Both the position numbers and the translations under genes were made by a program. This document shows, piece by piece, positions 1-8,547 of a stretch of 64,000 nt of DNA. Under the pieces are notes generated by a model. It had not been told where the DNA came from, searched no databases, and saw only the letters and a program-made list of their open reading frames with translations. How positions within the stretch are numbered: position 1 is the first letter of the stretch; every line of letters begins with the position of its first letter. Origin of the DNA: Polynucleobacter sp. Latsch14-2 (lineage in GTDB: Bacteria > Pseudomonadota > Gammaproteobacteria > Burkholderiales > Burkholderiaceae); the NCBI RefSeq assembly GCF_018881925.1, contig NZ_JACVPL010000002.1, positions 186,001 to 250,000 on the forward strand, given 5' to 3'.

Positions 1-122
1 TCTGGCGCCTTATCCAATGGATAGCCACCTTCATTCGCGCTAACAGTCGCGCCTACACCAAGAGCAACAACCAAGACTGTTGCCTGGCAGATGCCCATCA
101 AAGTTTGCAGAATTCGTTTCAT
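1..122 (-). CDS. petC: Cytochrome c1, N-terminal fragment (cut by window edge)
   Basis: The minus strand opens with ATG at 122 and stays open to the window edge, giving about 40 residues that begin MKRILQTLMGICQATVLVV. This is a Sec signal peptide: a basic start, a hydrophobic core and a small-residue cleavage site before NEGGYPLDKAP. An N(E)GG(F/Y)PLD motif directly after the signal is typical of mature cytochrome c1. It follows petB by 24 bases on the same strand, as expected for the petABC operon of the ubiquinol-cytochrome c reductase. The heme-binding CxxCH and the C-terminal anchor lie outside the window, so identification rests on the leader and the context. Confidence 0.85.
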   Translation of the reverse strand, partial: MKRILQTLMGICQATVLVVALGVGATVSANEGGYPLDKAP

Positions 123-146
123 GCTAGTTCCTAATTTCTCTTTGAA

Positions 147-1547
147 TTAATGGGACTTAAAAGTAACGCGTGTTGGCACCGGCTTGAATGTACCAAGCTT
201 GCTCCAAAACGGCATTCCCAAGAAGAAGCCCAGATAATAAATAGTGCAGATCTGAGAAACCTTTTCAAACAATGGTGATGGCGGCTGTATACCCAAGTAA
301 CCCAAAATCACAAAGCTCACTACGAATACGCCATAAATATATTTATGGAATTCTGGGCGATAGCGAATGGATTTCACTGGAGAATGATCAAGCCAAGGCA
401 AGAAGAACATGATCACAACAGAACCGCCCATGATCACAACGCCCCAAAATTTAGCATCCAACATATAGAAGCCGCCAGCTAACACCAATGCGATTGCCGC
501 ACATAAACCTTTGATCTTGATGTCTTTAGCAGTCTTGGCAAACATTGCCAAAATCACCGCCAAGAAAATCCACAACGGCAACAAGAAGTTTGTTGTTGTA
601 GCACGCAACATCGAATAGAAAGGTGTGAAATACCAAACTGGCGCAATGTGCGGAGGAGTTTGTAATGGATTTGCTGGAATGAAATTATTGGCTTCCAAGA
701 AATAACCACCCATCTCCGGTGCGAAGAAAACAATCAAAGCAAAAACCATTAAAAAGCCGCCCAAATACATCACGTCATGGACGGAGTAGTAAGGGTGGAA
801 TGGAATCCCATCAACCGGATGACCTTGTGCATCTAGAGTGTCTTTAATTTCCACGCCATCGGGATTATTTGAGCCCACTTCATGCAACGCAAGAATATGA
901 GCCACTACCAAGCCGATCAAGACCAATGGAATAGCAATCACATGGAATGCGAAGAAGCGGTTCAAAGTAGCGTCACCAACAACATAGTCGCCACGCAACC
1001 ACAAAGAGAGGTCTGGACCAATCAATGGGATAGCAGAGAATAGATTGACGATAACTTGAGCGCCCCAATAAGACATCTGACCCCATGGGAGCAAGTAACC
1101 AAAGAAAGCTTCGCCCATGAGGCACAAGAAAATCGCACAACCGAAGATCCAAATCAACTCACGTGGCTTGCGATATGAACCGTAAATCAAGCCACGGAAC
1201 ATGTGCATATAAACAACGACGAAGAACATAGAAGCGCCGGTTGAGTGCATATAACGAATCATCCAGCCCCAAGGGACCTCTCGCATAATGTATTCAACAG
1301 AATCAAAGGCCTTAGCAGCATCAGGCTTGTAGTTCATTGTCAGGAAAATACCTGTCAGTATCTGCATTGCCAGCACTACGATAGCCAATGCACCAAAGAT
1401 GTAGAAAAAATTCAAATTCTTAGGCGCGTAATACTCGCTCATATGCCTCTTAAAGGCTTCTGTCACAGGTAATCGTGAATCTACCCAAGCCAAGACCTTC
1501 TGGGCTGCTGAAGCGTCTGCTGGGACTTCTTTTTCGTGGAATGCCAT
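147..1547 (-). CDS. petB: Cytochrome b subunit of the bc1 complex
   Basis: This 466-residue multi-pass membrane protein is the quinone-oxidising core subunit of complex III. It carries the two b hemes between the Qo and Qi sites. Several hydrophobic helices are visible. The heme-ligand histidines lie in the second helix (HSTGASMFF...YMHMF) and the fourth (FFAFHVIAIP...AHILALHEVG), followed by the SNNPDG loop. The Qo-site signature reads PVWY near residue 305, where many bc1 complexes have PEWY. An AGGAG sequence stands just before the ATG. petB lies between petA and petC with short gaps, so the three genes are almost certainly one transcript. Confidence 0.97.
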   Translation of the reverse strand: MAFHEKEVPADASAAQKVLAWVDSRLPVTEAFKRHMSEYYAPKNLNFFYIFGALAIVVLAMQILTGIFLTMNYKPDAAKAFDSVEYIMREVPWGWMIRYMHSTGASMFFVVVYMHMFRGLIYGSYRKPRELIWIFGCAIFLCLMGEAFFGYLLPWGQMSYWGAQVIVNLFSAIPLIGPDLSLWLRGDYVVGDATLNRFFAFHVIAIPLVLIGLVVAHILALHEVGSNNPDGVEIKDTLDAQGHPVDGIPFHPYYSVHDVMYLGGFLMVFALIVFFAPEMGGYFLEANNFIPANPLQTPPHIAPVWYFTPFYSMLRATTTNFLLPLWIFLAVILAMFAKTAKDIKIKGLCAAIALVLAGGFYMLDAKFWGVVIMGGSVVIMFFLPWLDHSPVKSIRYRPEFHKYIYGVFVVSFVILGYLGIQPPSPLFEKVSQICTIYYLGFFLGMPFWSKLGTFKPVPTRVTFKSH

Positions 1548-1557
1548 TTATCTCTCC

Positions 1558-2160
1558 TTAGGCCTTCTTATCATCGCCAATCAGAATCTTGGTATCGCTC
1601 AAATACATATGTGGCGGTACTTCAAGGTTATCTGGGGCTGGTTTGTTCTTATATACTCGGCCTGCCATATCAAATGTAGAGCCATGGCAAGGGCATAGGA
1701 AGCCGCCTGGCCAAGTATTGGGCAAAGATGGCTGGGCACCGGCTTCAAACTTAGCTGAAGGGGAGCAACCCAAATGCGTACAAATGCCAACAACCACTAG
1801 GTATTCGGGTTTGATAGAACGCCATTGGTTCTGCGCATAAGGAGGTGTAAATTGCGCTGGATCCCGTAAAGAATCAGGATCTGCTAATTCACCATCTAAC
1901 TTGGTAAGCTCAGCAACCTGCTCAGGCTTGCGACGCACCACCCATACAGGCTTACCGCGCCACTCTACCGTGCGCATCTCATCTGGCTGCATACCAGCAA
2001 TGTCAATCTCAACTGCTGCTCCGGCTGCCTTAGCACGCTCGGATGGCTCAAAACTATCCACAAAAGGATAGAGGGCTGCGGCTGCGCCGACGCCTCCAAC
2101 TGCCGAAGTGGCGATCAACCAATTACGGCGATCCTTATCCATACAGGGCTTGTCACTCAT
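1558..2160 (-). CDS. petA: Rieske iron-sulfur subunit of the bc1 complex
   Basis: This 200-residue protein passes electrons from ubiquinol at the Qo site to cytochrome c1. The two cluster-binding boxes are intact: CTHLGC near residue 127 and CPCHGS near residue 156, giving two Cys and two His ligands for the 2Fe-2S centre. The N-terminus (DRRNWLIATSAVGGVGAA) is a twin-arginine signal-anchor, so the folded protein should be exported by Tat, whose genes lie about 4 kb away. It is the first gene of the petABC operon. A GAGGAA ribosome-binding site precedes the ATG. Confidence 0.97.
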   Translation of the reverse strand: MSDKPCMDKDRRNWLIATSAVGGVGAAAALYPFVDSFEPSERAKAAGAAVEIDIAGMQPDEMRTVEWRGKPVWVVRRKPEQVAELTKLDGELADPDSLRDPAQFTPPYAQNQWRSIKPEYLVVVGICTHLGCSPSAKFEAGAQPSLPNTWPGGFLCPCHGSTFDMAGRVYKNKPAPDNLEVPPHMYLSDTKILIGDDKKA

Positions 2161-2213
2161 TTACAAAATTCCTCGAAAGAAGCATTTATGGGTGGAAATT
2201 GCTTAAAGGTAGG

Positions 2214-2241
2214 ATTTTAAAGTAAAAATTTGGGTAAGCAA
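2214..2241 (-). promoter_or_regulatory. Candidate sigma70 promoter of petABC
   Basis: Read on the minus strand there is TTGCTT (2241-2236), a 16-base spacer and TAAAAT (2219-2214). This would start transcription about 45 bases upstream of petA in the petA/mscL divergent gap. The -10 matches 5 of 6 and the -35 matches 4 of 6 consensus bases. Found by eye only. Confidence 0.4.
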
Positions 2242-2298
2242 GAAAGTTATGGGGTTAATCTTGAGTTAAGCTATTTCTCTGACAAAAAGGGAGCATTT

Positions 2299-2730
2299 AT
2301 GAGCGTTTTAAAAGAGTTTCGCGACTTCGCCGTCAAGGGCAATGTCATCGATCTGGCCGTAGGTGTGATTATTGGGGGCGCTTTTGGAAAAATTGTCGAC
2401 TCCTTGGTAAATGACATAGTGATGCCAGTGATTTCGACACTGTTAGGCGGTCATATTGATTTCACTAATCTCTTCATTGTTCTAGGGCATGTCCCAGAAA
2501 ACGTGCCAAGGACCTTTGATGCCTTAAAGAAAGCCGGTGTGCCTATATTTGCCTATGGCAATTTCATCACCATTGCGATCAATTTCATTTTGCTCGCGTT
2601 TGTTATTTTCCAGATGGTGAAGTTAGTCAATCGGGTTCGCATGATGGATGCACCGCCTGCACCATCGAACCCTCCAACTCCAGAAGATATTGTGCTGCTC
2701 CGAGAAATCCGCGATAGCCTAAAAAAATAA
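2299..2730 (+). CDS. mscL: Large-conductance mechanosensitive channel MscL
   Basis: This 143-residue inner-membrane channel opens under membrane tension to release solutes during hypo-osmotic shock. The N-terminal [21 protein letters not shown] is the family's amphipathic helix plus first transmembrane helix. [15 protein letters not shown] follows, a periplasmic loop, then a second membrane helix ([17 protein letters not shown]) and a charged C-terminal bundle ending [10 protein letters not shown]. The frame stays open upstream to 2230, but the ATG at 2299 has a GGGAG ribosome-binding site six bases ahead and matches the family's start. It stands alone between petA and a porin. Confidence 0.97.
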   Translation: MSVLKEFRDFAVKGNVIDLAVGVIIGGAFGKIVDSLVNDIVMPVISTLLGGHIDFTNLFIVLGHVPENVPRTFDALKKAGVPIFAYGNFITIAINFILLAFVIFQMVKLVNRVRMMDAPPAPSNPPTPEDIVLLREIRDSLKK

Positions 2731-2870
2731 TCTCAAGCAATCGTTTTAAAAAACTGTATTGGTCTATTTTTTGGTCTTGCTGTTTTAGTGTTGCTGGTAT
2801 TGCGCGCAACGAGAAGCTTTTTAGTTGCTAATCGTTACCTTTACTTCTGTGATCCCAATATCCCAATAAA

Positions 2871-2898
2871 AAAACCACCGCGTTACCGCGGTGGTTTT
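2871..2898 (-). terminator. Rho-independent terminator after the porin gene (probably bidirectional)
   Basis: There is a perfect 12-base inverted repeat (aaaaccaccgcg / cgcggtggtttt) with a 4-base loop, flanked by A and T runs on both sides. On the minus strand it follows the porin stop by about 45 bases and ends in a run of seven T. On the plus strand it can also stop mscL transcripts. Confidence 0.88.
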
Positions 2899-2942
2899 TG
2901 TAATGCCAAACTAATTGTTCACTAGCTTACGCTAGCAAGCAA

Positions 2943-4127
2943 TTAGAAAGTGTGACGTACGCCAAGAGACATCTGGCTACCAGCAGCACCGTAACCGTAT
3001 GTGCTAGAAGTGCTTGATGTCAAGCTTTGACCGTAGATAGCATACAAGTTTGTACGCTTGCTGAGGTAGTAGTTAGAACCCAACTGCCATGCATTGAAGT
3101 TAGCTGTTGGTGAGCCTGTACCGTAAGATGTGTAACGACCGTTACCAATCAACGCCCAAGATTCAATCACTGGAGTGATGTAGCTACGAACACCGATCTG
3201 TTGAGCAGAACGCTTCAAGTAGATGTTTGAATTGGAGTTATCGCTAACTTTACGTGTTACATATCCAGCATATGCCTTCAAAATACCGAAGTCATAAGAT
3301 GCGCCAGCCAATACTTGGTTATCAGTATTGTTGGTTGTTGAGCTAACAGTTGTTGTATCAGCAAAGTAAGCCGGTGCTGTACCTAAAGTTGCAGCAGGGG
3401 TTGTGTTGCCAGCTTGTTGCACTTGTTTGAATGACTGATATGCAGCAGTTGCATACAGTTTGTTCCAAGTGTAGTCAGCAGATAGGCCCCAACCAGTAAA
3501 GTTAGTTTGACCACCAACAGTGCCAGAAGTATTAATTGTAGTGTTCTTACCATTCTGAACCAACATTGCATTGCCACGGAAACCAGCAAATGATTCGCTG
3601 TTGGCGATCAACATGTTAGTTGATGATACTGTGTACGCTGTTGAAGAGTTGTACTGACCTGCATCAGCACCTGTAGATGAACCAGCTGGGCGCAAAACGC
3701 TACCCATGTTGTTGTTGCTCATGCCTGGGTCAATTTGTGTGTATTCGTTATGCAATACGGTGTACTGTGTACCGATAGATGCAGCGCCAAGGCCTTGTTT
3801 AGCCAAGCCAACAAAAGACTGACGGTTGTTAACTGTAGACATTGTTGCAGCTTCTGGAGTTAAACCCAACTCAGCTGTGAAGAATGCGGAAAGACCGCCA
3901 CCTAAATCTTCAGTACCTTTGAAACCTAAACGGCTTGAAGTTTCACGTGATTGATCGAACTGGTTAGTTGTGCTCTTTACAACGCCAGATGTTGACGAAG
4001 TAGGTGCGCGTGTTGATGTGCTAGCAAAACCAACGTCGAGGATACCGTAAACAGTAACGCTTGACTGAGCTTGAGCCGCGCCAGCAACAGCTGATAAAGC
4101 TGCGAGTGCGAATAGCGATTTTTTCAT
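2943..4127 (-). CDS. General outer-membrane porin (Burkholderia/Neisseria type)
   Basis: This 394-residue protein has a clear Sec signal (MKKSLFALAALSAVAGAAQA, cleaved before QSSVTVYG). Mature porins of this family begin SSVTLYG-like and carry the DVGF and RLGFKGTEDLGGGLSAFF motifs, all visible here. It ends in phenylalanine (LGVRHTF), the C-terminal beta-signal recognised by the BAM assembly machinery. It should form a trimeric 16-stranded barrel for passive uptake of small hydrophilic solutes. It is rich in Ser, Thr and Asn. A GGAG box lies nine bases before the ATG and a strong terminator follows, so it is probably monocistronic. Substrate preference cannot be read from the sequence. Confidence 0.93.
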   Translation of the reverse strand: MKKSLFALAALSAVAGAAQAQSSVTVYGILDVGFASTSTRAPTSSTSGVVKSTTNQFDQSRETSSRLGFKGTEDLGGGLSAFFTAELGLTPEAATMSTVNNRQSFVGLAKQGLGAASIGTQYTVLHNEYTQIDPGMSNNNMGSVLRPAGSSTGADAGQYNSSTAYTVSSTNMLIANSESFAGFRGNAMLVQNGKNTTINTSGTVGGQTNFTGWGLSADYTWNKLYATAAYQSFKQVQQAGNTTPAATLGTAPAYFADTTTVSSTTNNTDNQVLAGASYDFGILKAYAGYVTRKVSDNSNSNIYLKRSAQQIGVRSYITPVIESWALIGNGRYTSYGTGSPTANFNAWQLGSNYYLSKRTNLYAIYGQSLTSSTSSTYGYGAAGSQMSLGVRHTF

Positions 4128-4239
4128 TCTTTAAATCTCCATAAATTGAAAGTAATGCCCATATGAAATCGGGACCTATGAATTTTGCTACCTTTGCCCA
4201 GCTAGACTGGGGGTAAGGGTAATTAGGAGCTCTTTTTGC

Positions 4240-5814
4240 TTGTCAAAAGGTAGTTTTTTGGCTTTCTTCGTTGTATCTCGGCAACAAGAGCTTTGTTTTC
4301 TGTCTTTTATGCCCTTGGAATGCCAAAATTGTCATATGGCAAGTCGCGAATTCTTAAAAATCCTCAGTTACGCCCGTTTGGGTGATGTTTCTGCACAACA
4401 AAAAGTAGCCTCTGCCTACCTTGACGGATTCTTTAATACCCCTATTCAACCCTCTAATGCCTTGATTTGGTTAGAAAAAGCGTATTTTTCACTACAAAAT
4501 CAGGAGCTTACAGATGAAAGCTTAAGTAGCCCTCAAGTTAGACAACTTTTTACCCAAATAGCTCAGGTTCCTCTCGTGGAGACCTTCAGCTCCCCCGCAT
4601 TTCCCTTTGGCTGGGATTCTTTTTGGAGAATAGCCTGGTCTGATGCATGCCCGGAATCACAAGCAGCGGCGAAATGGCAACTCATTCATCTAATACTCAA
4701 CCCACTTCACGCAGAGACACAATCTCACTTAATAGAGCGGCTGAAGAAAAAAGATCTCGCAGTATCTGTTTCAGAATTAGCAACACTTGATTTTGGCGGA
4801 CTCAAAAAGATAGCGCTTGAGTACTTACAAGAATTTGCCGACAAGGAATCTGCCTTCACGCGCGAAGCAAAAGAATTGCTTATTAAGTTCCAACCAAAAA
4901 ATGAGTCACTTGCTTCTCTTTGGAGTGCCTGGATTGAAAATCAGAATGAGGATGCACTCATTCAGGCTGCGGAACTCGGACTTACCGAAGCCAAACTTAT
5001 CCATGGCCTACGTCTAGCGCAACTCGACGGTGATGTGGGCGCCAAAAAGTCCACTGACAACAAATCGAATGCCTCACTTAAAAAAGCAGCTTATTGGTTA
5101 GAGTTAGCCGCCAAAGATGGCGATCGCGATGCTTGGTATACGTTGGGTGAAATTTATCGTCGCCCACAATTTTCTGGTTACAACGCAGCAGAGAGCGATC
5201 GTTGCTTTGACCGAGCCGCTGATCTAGGGCATGCACAGGCCCAATTTCGTAAAGGGGCAAGTCTTTGGCGCAAGCGCGAAAAAATAGAAGAAAAGGTGCG
5301 TGGCCTCCAAGCATCGTATTGGGTTTGGCAAGCCAATCAACAGGGAGTGCCTGAAGCTAAAGAGCTGCTTTCTAAAATCTTAGAAAGCAGCGCTCATCCT
5401 AAGCAGAACGAATGGCATGAGCTGGCATTATGTGCGGAGCAAGCCTTAAACCATCATGCAGAGCACAAGCTGGATGTTGATTGGATGCTGTTATGTCACC
5501 GCCTCATCATTGCTAATCAATTTAACTTCAGCAAGGCTGAGTTATTGCTTGCGGAAGTTGGGCAACTGCAACACGAACATTGTGTGGTGGTAGATATTCG
5601 CTGGGAGCTGCCGAAGATACTCCCGCGGCTGATTCAGATTGAAACCATTCAACAACGTCGCGTGCTGCTTGCAGCAGGTAAAGCATTCGCCGGCACAGAG
5701 TCAGATTTAGAAGGAAATCTACGGCAAAGACGCTATCGATTTGACAGGGTAGTTGAGTGGTTAAACAGAACTTTTACAGCTCAAACAGAAACAGAGCTTG
5801 CGAAGGTAGCTTAA
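4240..5814 (+). CDS. Sel1-repeat (TPR-like) protein of unknown role
   Basis: This protein of up to 524 residues has alpha-helical Sel1-type repeats. Examples are YARLGDVSAQQKVASAYLDG near residue 46, AAELGLTEAKLIHGLRLAQLDG near 242 and two adjacent repeats around 280-345 (AAYWLELAAKDGDRDAWYTLG; RAADLGHAQAQFRKGASLW). Such repeats are protein-interaction scaffolds; no enzymatic motif is seen and the partner is unknown. No signal peptide is evident, so it is probably cytoplasmic. The start is uncertain: TTG at 4240 has an AGGAG ten bases ahead, whereas ATG at 4309 or 4336 lacks a good ribosome-binding site but gives a more typical N-terminus. Its stop overlaps the convergent tatC stop through the shared TTAA. 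Confidence 0.75.
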   Translation: MSKGSFLAFFVVSRQQELCFLSFMPLECQNCHMASREFLKILSYARLGDVSAQQKVASAYLDGFFNTPIQPSNALIWLEKAYFSLQNQELTDESLSSPQVRQLFTQIAQVPLVETFSSPAFPFGWDSFWRIAWSDACPESQAAAKWQLIHLILNPLHAETQSHLIERLKKKDLAVSVSELATLDFGGLKKIALEYLQEFADKESAFTREAKELLIKFQPKNESLASLWSAWIENQNEDALIQAAELGLTEAKLIHGLRLAQLDGDVGAKKSTDNKSNASLKKAAYWLELAAKDGDRDAWYTLGEIYRRPQFSGYNAAESDRCFDRAADLGHAQAQFRKGASLWRKREKIEEKVRGLQASYWVWQANQQGVPEAKELLSKILESSAHPKQNEWHELALCAEQALNHHAEHKLDVDWMLLCHRLIIANQFNFSKAELLLAEVGQLQHEHCVVVDIRWELPKILPRLIQIETIQQRRVLLAAGKAFAGTESDLEGNLRQRRYRFDRVVEWLNRTFTAQTETELAKVA

Positions 5815-6593
5815 GCCTCATCCTCTGCTGGTTTGGGCACATAAAATCGAGCTACTAAAAGACCTAGCTCGTAGAGCAAAGTCATAGGAACCGCAAGCAG
5901 CAGTTGCGATAAAACATCTGGCGGTGTGACGATTGCAGAAACTACAAAAGCGCCCACAATGACGTAAGGTCGAATCTCCTTGAGCTTGGCCAAGGACACA
6001 ATTCCCATACGCACTAGAACCACTACAACTACTGGTACCTCGAACGTAATCCCAAAAGCAAGAAAGGTTGTCATAGCAAAACTAAGGTAGTTGTCGATAT
6101 CAGTCGACATCTCAGCCCCCAGAGGCGCGTTATAACTTGCCATAAATTTAAAGACGGTTGGGAACACCAAGAAATACGCAAACGCCATGCCGATAATGAA
6201 AAGGCTATAACTGCTCACCACTAAAGGCAAAATCAGTTTGCGCTCATGCAGATAGAGTCCGGGTGCAATAAATGCCCACAGTTGATACATCACCACTGGC
6301 AGCGCAATCACGAAGGCAACCAACATCGTGACTTTCATGGGTACAAAGAATGAACCAGTAACATCGGTCACAATCATCTTGCCGCCCGCAGGCAATGCTT
6401 GCAGTAAAGGCTGCGCAAAAAGGTGAAAAATATCCGGAGCCCAATACACCAAACCTACAAATACAACGATGATCGCTAGCGCGGCTTTAATGACGCGATC
6501 GCGCAATTCAAATAGATGCGAAAGAAATGACTCCTGCAGCCCCTCGCTTGACTCTGATGAGTTTGAATCTGAATTTGGATTATTTTGCGCCAT
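5811..6593 (-). CDS. tatC: Twin-arginine translocase subunit TatC
   Basis: This 260-residue inner-membrane protein is the receptor for twin-arginine signal peptides in the Tat export pathway. The N-terminal SFLSHLFELRDRVIKA is the conserved cytoplasmic motif (normally HLxELRxR) that contacts the signal peptide. Six hydrophobic helices follow. FVIALPVVMYQLWAFIAPGLY and the F-E-V-P segment (TFLAFGITFEVPVVVVVLVRMG) are TatC hallmarks. It closes a tatA-tatB-tatC operon downstream of hinT and hisE. Its last bases overlap the convergent Sel1-repeat gene. Confidence 0.97.
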   Translation of the reverse strand: MAQNNPNSDSNSSESSEGLQESFLSHLFELRDRVIKAALAIIVVFVGLVYWAPDIFHLFAQPLLQALPAGGKMIVTDVTGSFFVPMKVTMLVAFVIALPVVMYQLWAFIAPGLYLHERKLILPLVVSSYSLFIIGMAFAYFLVFPTVFKFMASYNAPLGAEMSTDIDNYLSFAMTTFLAFGITFEVPVVVVVLVRMGIVSLAKLKEIRPYVIVGAFVVSAIVTPPDVLSQLLLAVPMTLLYELGLLVARFYVPKPAEDEA

Positions 6594-6625
6594 TAGAGAA
6601 CGGTATTGGGTCTTTTATTTTTTGC

Positions 6626-7105
6626 TTAATTGCTATTTGAACTGTGATGAAAGCGCTTCATTCTGGCAGCGCCAGATTGCACACGAGTTCTAATGCCAGC
6701 GGAGCGCTTAAACCAAACCGGCCTTGCAGCACGCCTCACGCCCCAACTGTTACGGCCTTGCCGTTTGGACTTGCGTAGCACTTCTTTTTCATCAAGAAAT
6801 GGCTTTGAGAAATTATTCTCAAAGATATCAGCTTGATCGCTCAGATTTGCGCTAGCCTCTTGAGCGGCGGAATGAATACTACCCTCCACCTCTTTTAAGA
6901 CTGCAGCGCTCTCTTCTCGCAACTGTTTGAATTCTTCAATCTCCATTTGGCGATTGACTTCAGATTTAACGTCGGCCATGTAGCGCTGTGCTCGACCAAA
7001 TAGATTGCCAGCCATACGCGCCACTTTTGGCAATCGATCTGGCCCCACCACCACCAAGGCAACAACTGCGATTAGTGCAAGTTTTGAAACCCCAAGATCG
7101 ATCAT
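6626..7105 (-). CDS. tatB: Twin-arginine translocase subunit TatB
   Basis: This 159-residue protein has one N-terminal membrane helix and a long amphipathic and charged tail. The start MIDLGVSKLALIAVVALVVVGPDRLPKVAR is the classic TatB pattern: the G-P hinge and a helix turn after the membrane segment, with VVGPDRLP in place of TatA's FGxKKL. TatB sits with TatC in the receptor complex. The C-terminal third is basic (RRAARPVWFKRS...) and poorly conserved in the family. It lies 39 bases downstream of tatA. Confidence 0.95.
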   Translation of the reverse strand: MIDLGVSKLALIAVVALVVVGPDRLPKVARMAGNLFGRAQRYMADVKSEVNRQMEIEEFKQLREESAAVLKEVEGSIHSAAQEASANLSDQADIFENNFSKPFLDEKEVLRKSKRQGRNSWGVRRAARPVWFKRSAGIRTRVQSGAARMKRFHHSSNSN

Positions 7106-7144
7106 GTGAACTTCATCACTACCAATGCATTACGCACGGATCGC

Positions 7145-7363
7145 TTACTTAAGGTCTTTAGCTTGTACATCAACTGTTTTTTCTGCGTTAGCTGAACTTT
7201 GTTGGATTTGTTCTTTTGGCTCTTCAGAAGACTTCATGCCATCCTTAAACCCTTTAACTGCACCACCTAGGTCTTGCCCAATGTTGCGTAATTTCTTGGT
7301 ACCAAATACCAACATTACGATCACCAAAACAATTAACCAATGCCAAATACTGAATGAACCCAT
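7145..7363 (-). CDS. tatA: Twin-arginine translocase subunit TatA
   Basis: This 72-residue protein has the usual short TatA architecture: an N-terminal membrane helix ([17 protein letters not shown]), the [10 protein letters not shown] hinge, an amphipathic helix ([13 protein letters not shown]) and a polar tail. TatA oligomerises to form the protein-conducting element of the pathway. An AAGGAGAG ribosome-binding site precedes the ATG. It lies 16 bases downstream of hinT and begins the tatABC group. Confidence 0.96.
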   Translation of the reverse strand: MGSFSIWHWLIVLVIVMLVFGTKKLRNIGQDLGGAVKGFKDGMKSSEEPKEQIQQSSANAEKTVDVQAKDLK

Positions 7364-7379
7364 GCTTACTCTCCTTGGA

Positions 7380-7736
7380 TTATTTTTTCCAGGGACGCGG
7401 ACCGCCCATCACATGCAAATGCAAGTGATAAACCTCCTGCCCTCCATCTGCCCCATTGTTTACCATCAATCGAAAGCCGCCTTCTTTTCCAGGACGGCAA
7501 CCTTGTTCTTTGGCAAGAAGTGGGGCCAATTCCATCATTCTACCTAGCAATGGCACATCTATGGCTTGGGCCGACTCCAGCATAGGGATATGTTTTTTGG
7601 GAATGAGTAAAAAATGAATGGGTGCGGCTGGGTTGATATCTTTAAATGCGTAGATCTCCTCATCCTCATACACCTTCTGGGATGGGATGAGTCCTTGAGA
7701 AATCTTACAAAACAAGCAATTTGGATCGTGACTCAT
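7380..7736 (-). CDS. hinT: Histidine-triad (HIT) nucleotide-binding protein, HinT type
   Basis: This 118-residue protein has the active-site motif HLHLHVMGG near residues 104-112 and an N-terminal CLFCKI typical of bacterial HinT-like purine nucleoside phosphoramidases. The [18 protein letters not shown] segment is the family's substrate-binding strand. It overlaps the end of hisE by four bases, so the two are translationally coupled; the hisE-hinT-tatABC order is common in betaproteobacteria. Confidence 0.93.
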   Translation of the reverse strand: MSHDPNCLFCKISQGLIPSQKVYEDEEIYAFKDINPAAPIHFLLIPKKHIPMLESAQAIDVPLLGRMMELAPLLAKEQGCRPGKEGGFRLMVNNGADGGQEVYHLHLHVMGGPRPWKK

Positions 7737-8134
7737 TCTTTATTGGCAGCTTTTCTGGCGGCTTTTTCCTCAATACCAGAGCTTCCTAGCCGGCGATCGA
7801 GCTCAGCAATGACATCTTCTGGTCGTAAATTGAACTGAGACAAGGCAATTAAGCAGTGGAACCAAAGATCAGCCACCTCACCCACTAGCAGCTTTTGTTG
7901 CTCTGGGGCCAGATTCGCTTGGCGAGAGTCTTTGGCTGCCATCACCGTCTCGGTGGCTTCTTCCCCAATTTTCTTCAAAATTCCATCATCACCCTTTGAA
8001 AATAGCAATGCGGTATAGGATGTCTTGGGGTCAGCCTGCCCTGCCTTAAATGCGTCTCGGCGCTGATCAACCACATCAGCCAAGTGGGCTAATGCAGAAT
8101 CTAAACTTTGGGAGGATTTATTGCTATTGTTCAT
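7733..8134 (-). CDS. hisE: Phosphoribosyl-ATP diphosphatase
   Basis: This 133-residue enzyme performs step two of histidine synthesis, hydrolysing phosphoribosyl-ATP to phosphoribosyl-AMP. The all-helical core has the expected acidic motif ([15 protein letters not shown], then [13 protein letters not shown]), which binds magnesium. It is separate from HisI, as in most betaproteobacteria. It sits 17 bases downstream of a VapC toxin gene that intervenes between hisI and hisE, so expression may depend on read-through of the toxin module. Its stop overlaps hinT. Confidence 0.95.
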   Translation of the reverse strand: MNNSNKSSQSLDSALAHLADVVDQRRDAFKAGQADPKTSYTALLFSKGDDGILKKIGEEATETVMAAKDSRQANLAPEQQKLLVGEVADLWFHCLIALSQFNLRPEDVIAELDRRLGSSGIEEKAARKAANKE

Positions 8135-8151
8135 TTATGCTCTTTTGATAA

Positions 8152-8547
8152 CTACTTGGTCCAGTCTTCAACTTTTAACTTTTTTACGCTTTTGAAGGCC
8201 TGATCATTTGTCACGAGAACGGCACCAGCCTCAAAAGCATGGGCTGCAATCTGCATATCTAGCGAACCCAGTACGGCACCTTTAGCCTCCAAGTCAGCTC
8301 TCAAGATCGCATAATGCTCGGCTACATCACTATTCCAAGCCAACACTTCAATTCTTTTTAAAAACTCCTGCACAACCTGATGAAGGTTTGTGGCATGAGG
8401 TTTTTTCGCCAGCCCATAAAGCAACTCAGCCTCAGAAATCACCGATAAGCATAGCTTATCCATTGGTAGGCTGGTAATTCTTTTGCGCACTAGCTGATTT
8501 TGCTTTATTAGACTACTAACCGTATTGGTATCAAGCATATATCTCAT
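8152..8547 (-). CDS. vapC: VapC-type PIN-domain ribonuclease toxin
   Basis: This 131-residue protein has the PIN-domain acidic residues in order: Asp6 (MLDTN), Glu41 (SEAELLYG), Asp97 (GSLDMQIAAHA) and Asp115 (VTNDQAF). VapC toxins cleave RNA, often initiator tRNA, when released from VapB. Its ATG shares one base with the vapB stop (TAATG), the usual coupling of such pairs. The pair lies between hisI and hisE on the same strand. All catalytic positions are present, so it is probably active; the RNA target cannot be predicted. Confidence 0.92.
   Translation of the reverse strand: MRYMLDTNTVSSLIKQNQLVRKRITSLPMDKLCLSVISEAELLYGLAKKPHATNLHQVVQEFLKRIEVLAWNSDVAEHYAILRADLEAKGAVLGSLDMQIAAHAFEAGAVLVTNDQAFKSVKKLKVEDWTK

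Noticed and set aside
2627..2809. Short minus-strand frame overlapping the 3' end of mscL
   Set aside because: No ribosome-binding site or recognisable sequence; it runs into the mscL coding region.
4198..4213. Weak hairpin (cccag/ctggg) ahead of the Sel1-repeat gene
   Set aside because: Only five base pairs and no T run; not distinguishable from background.
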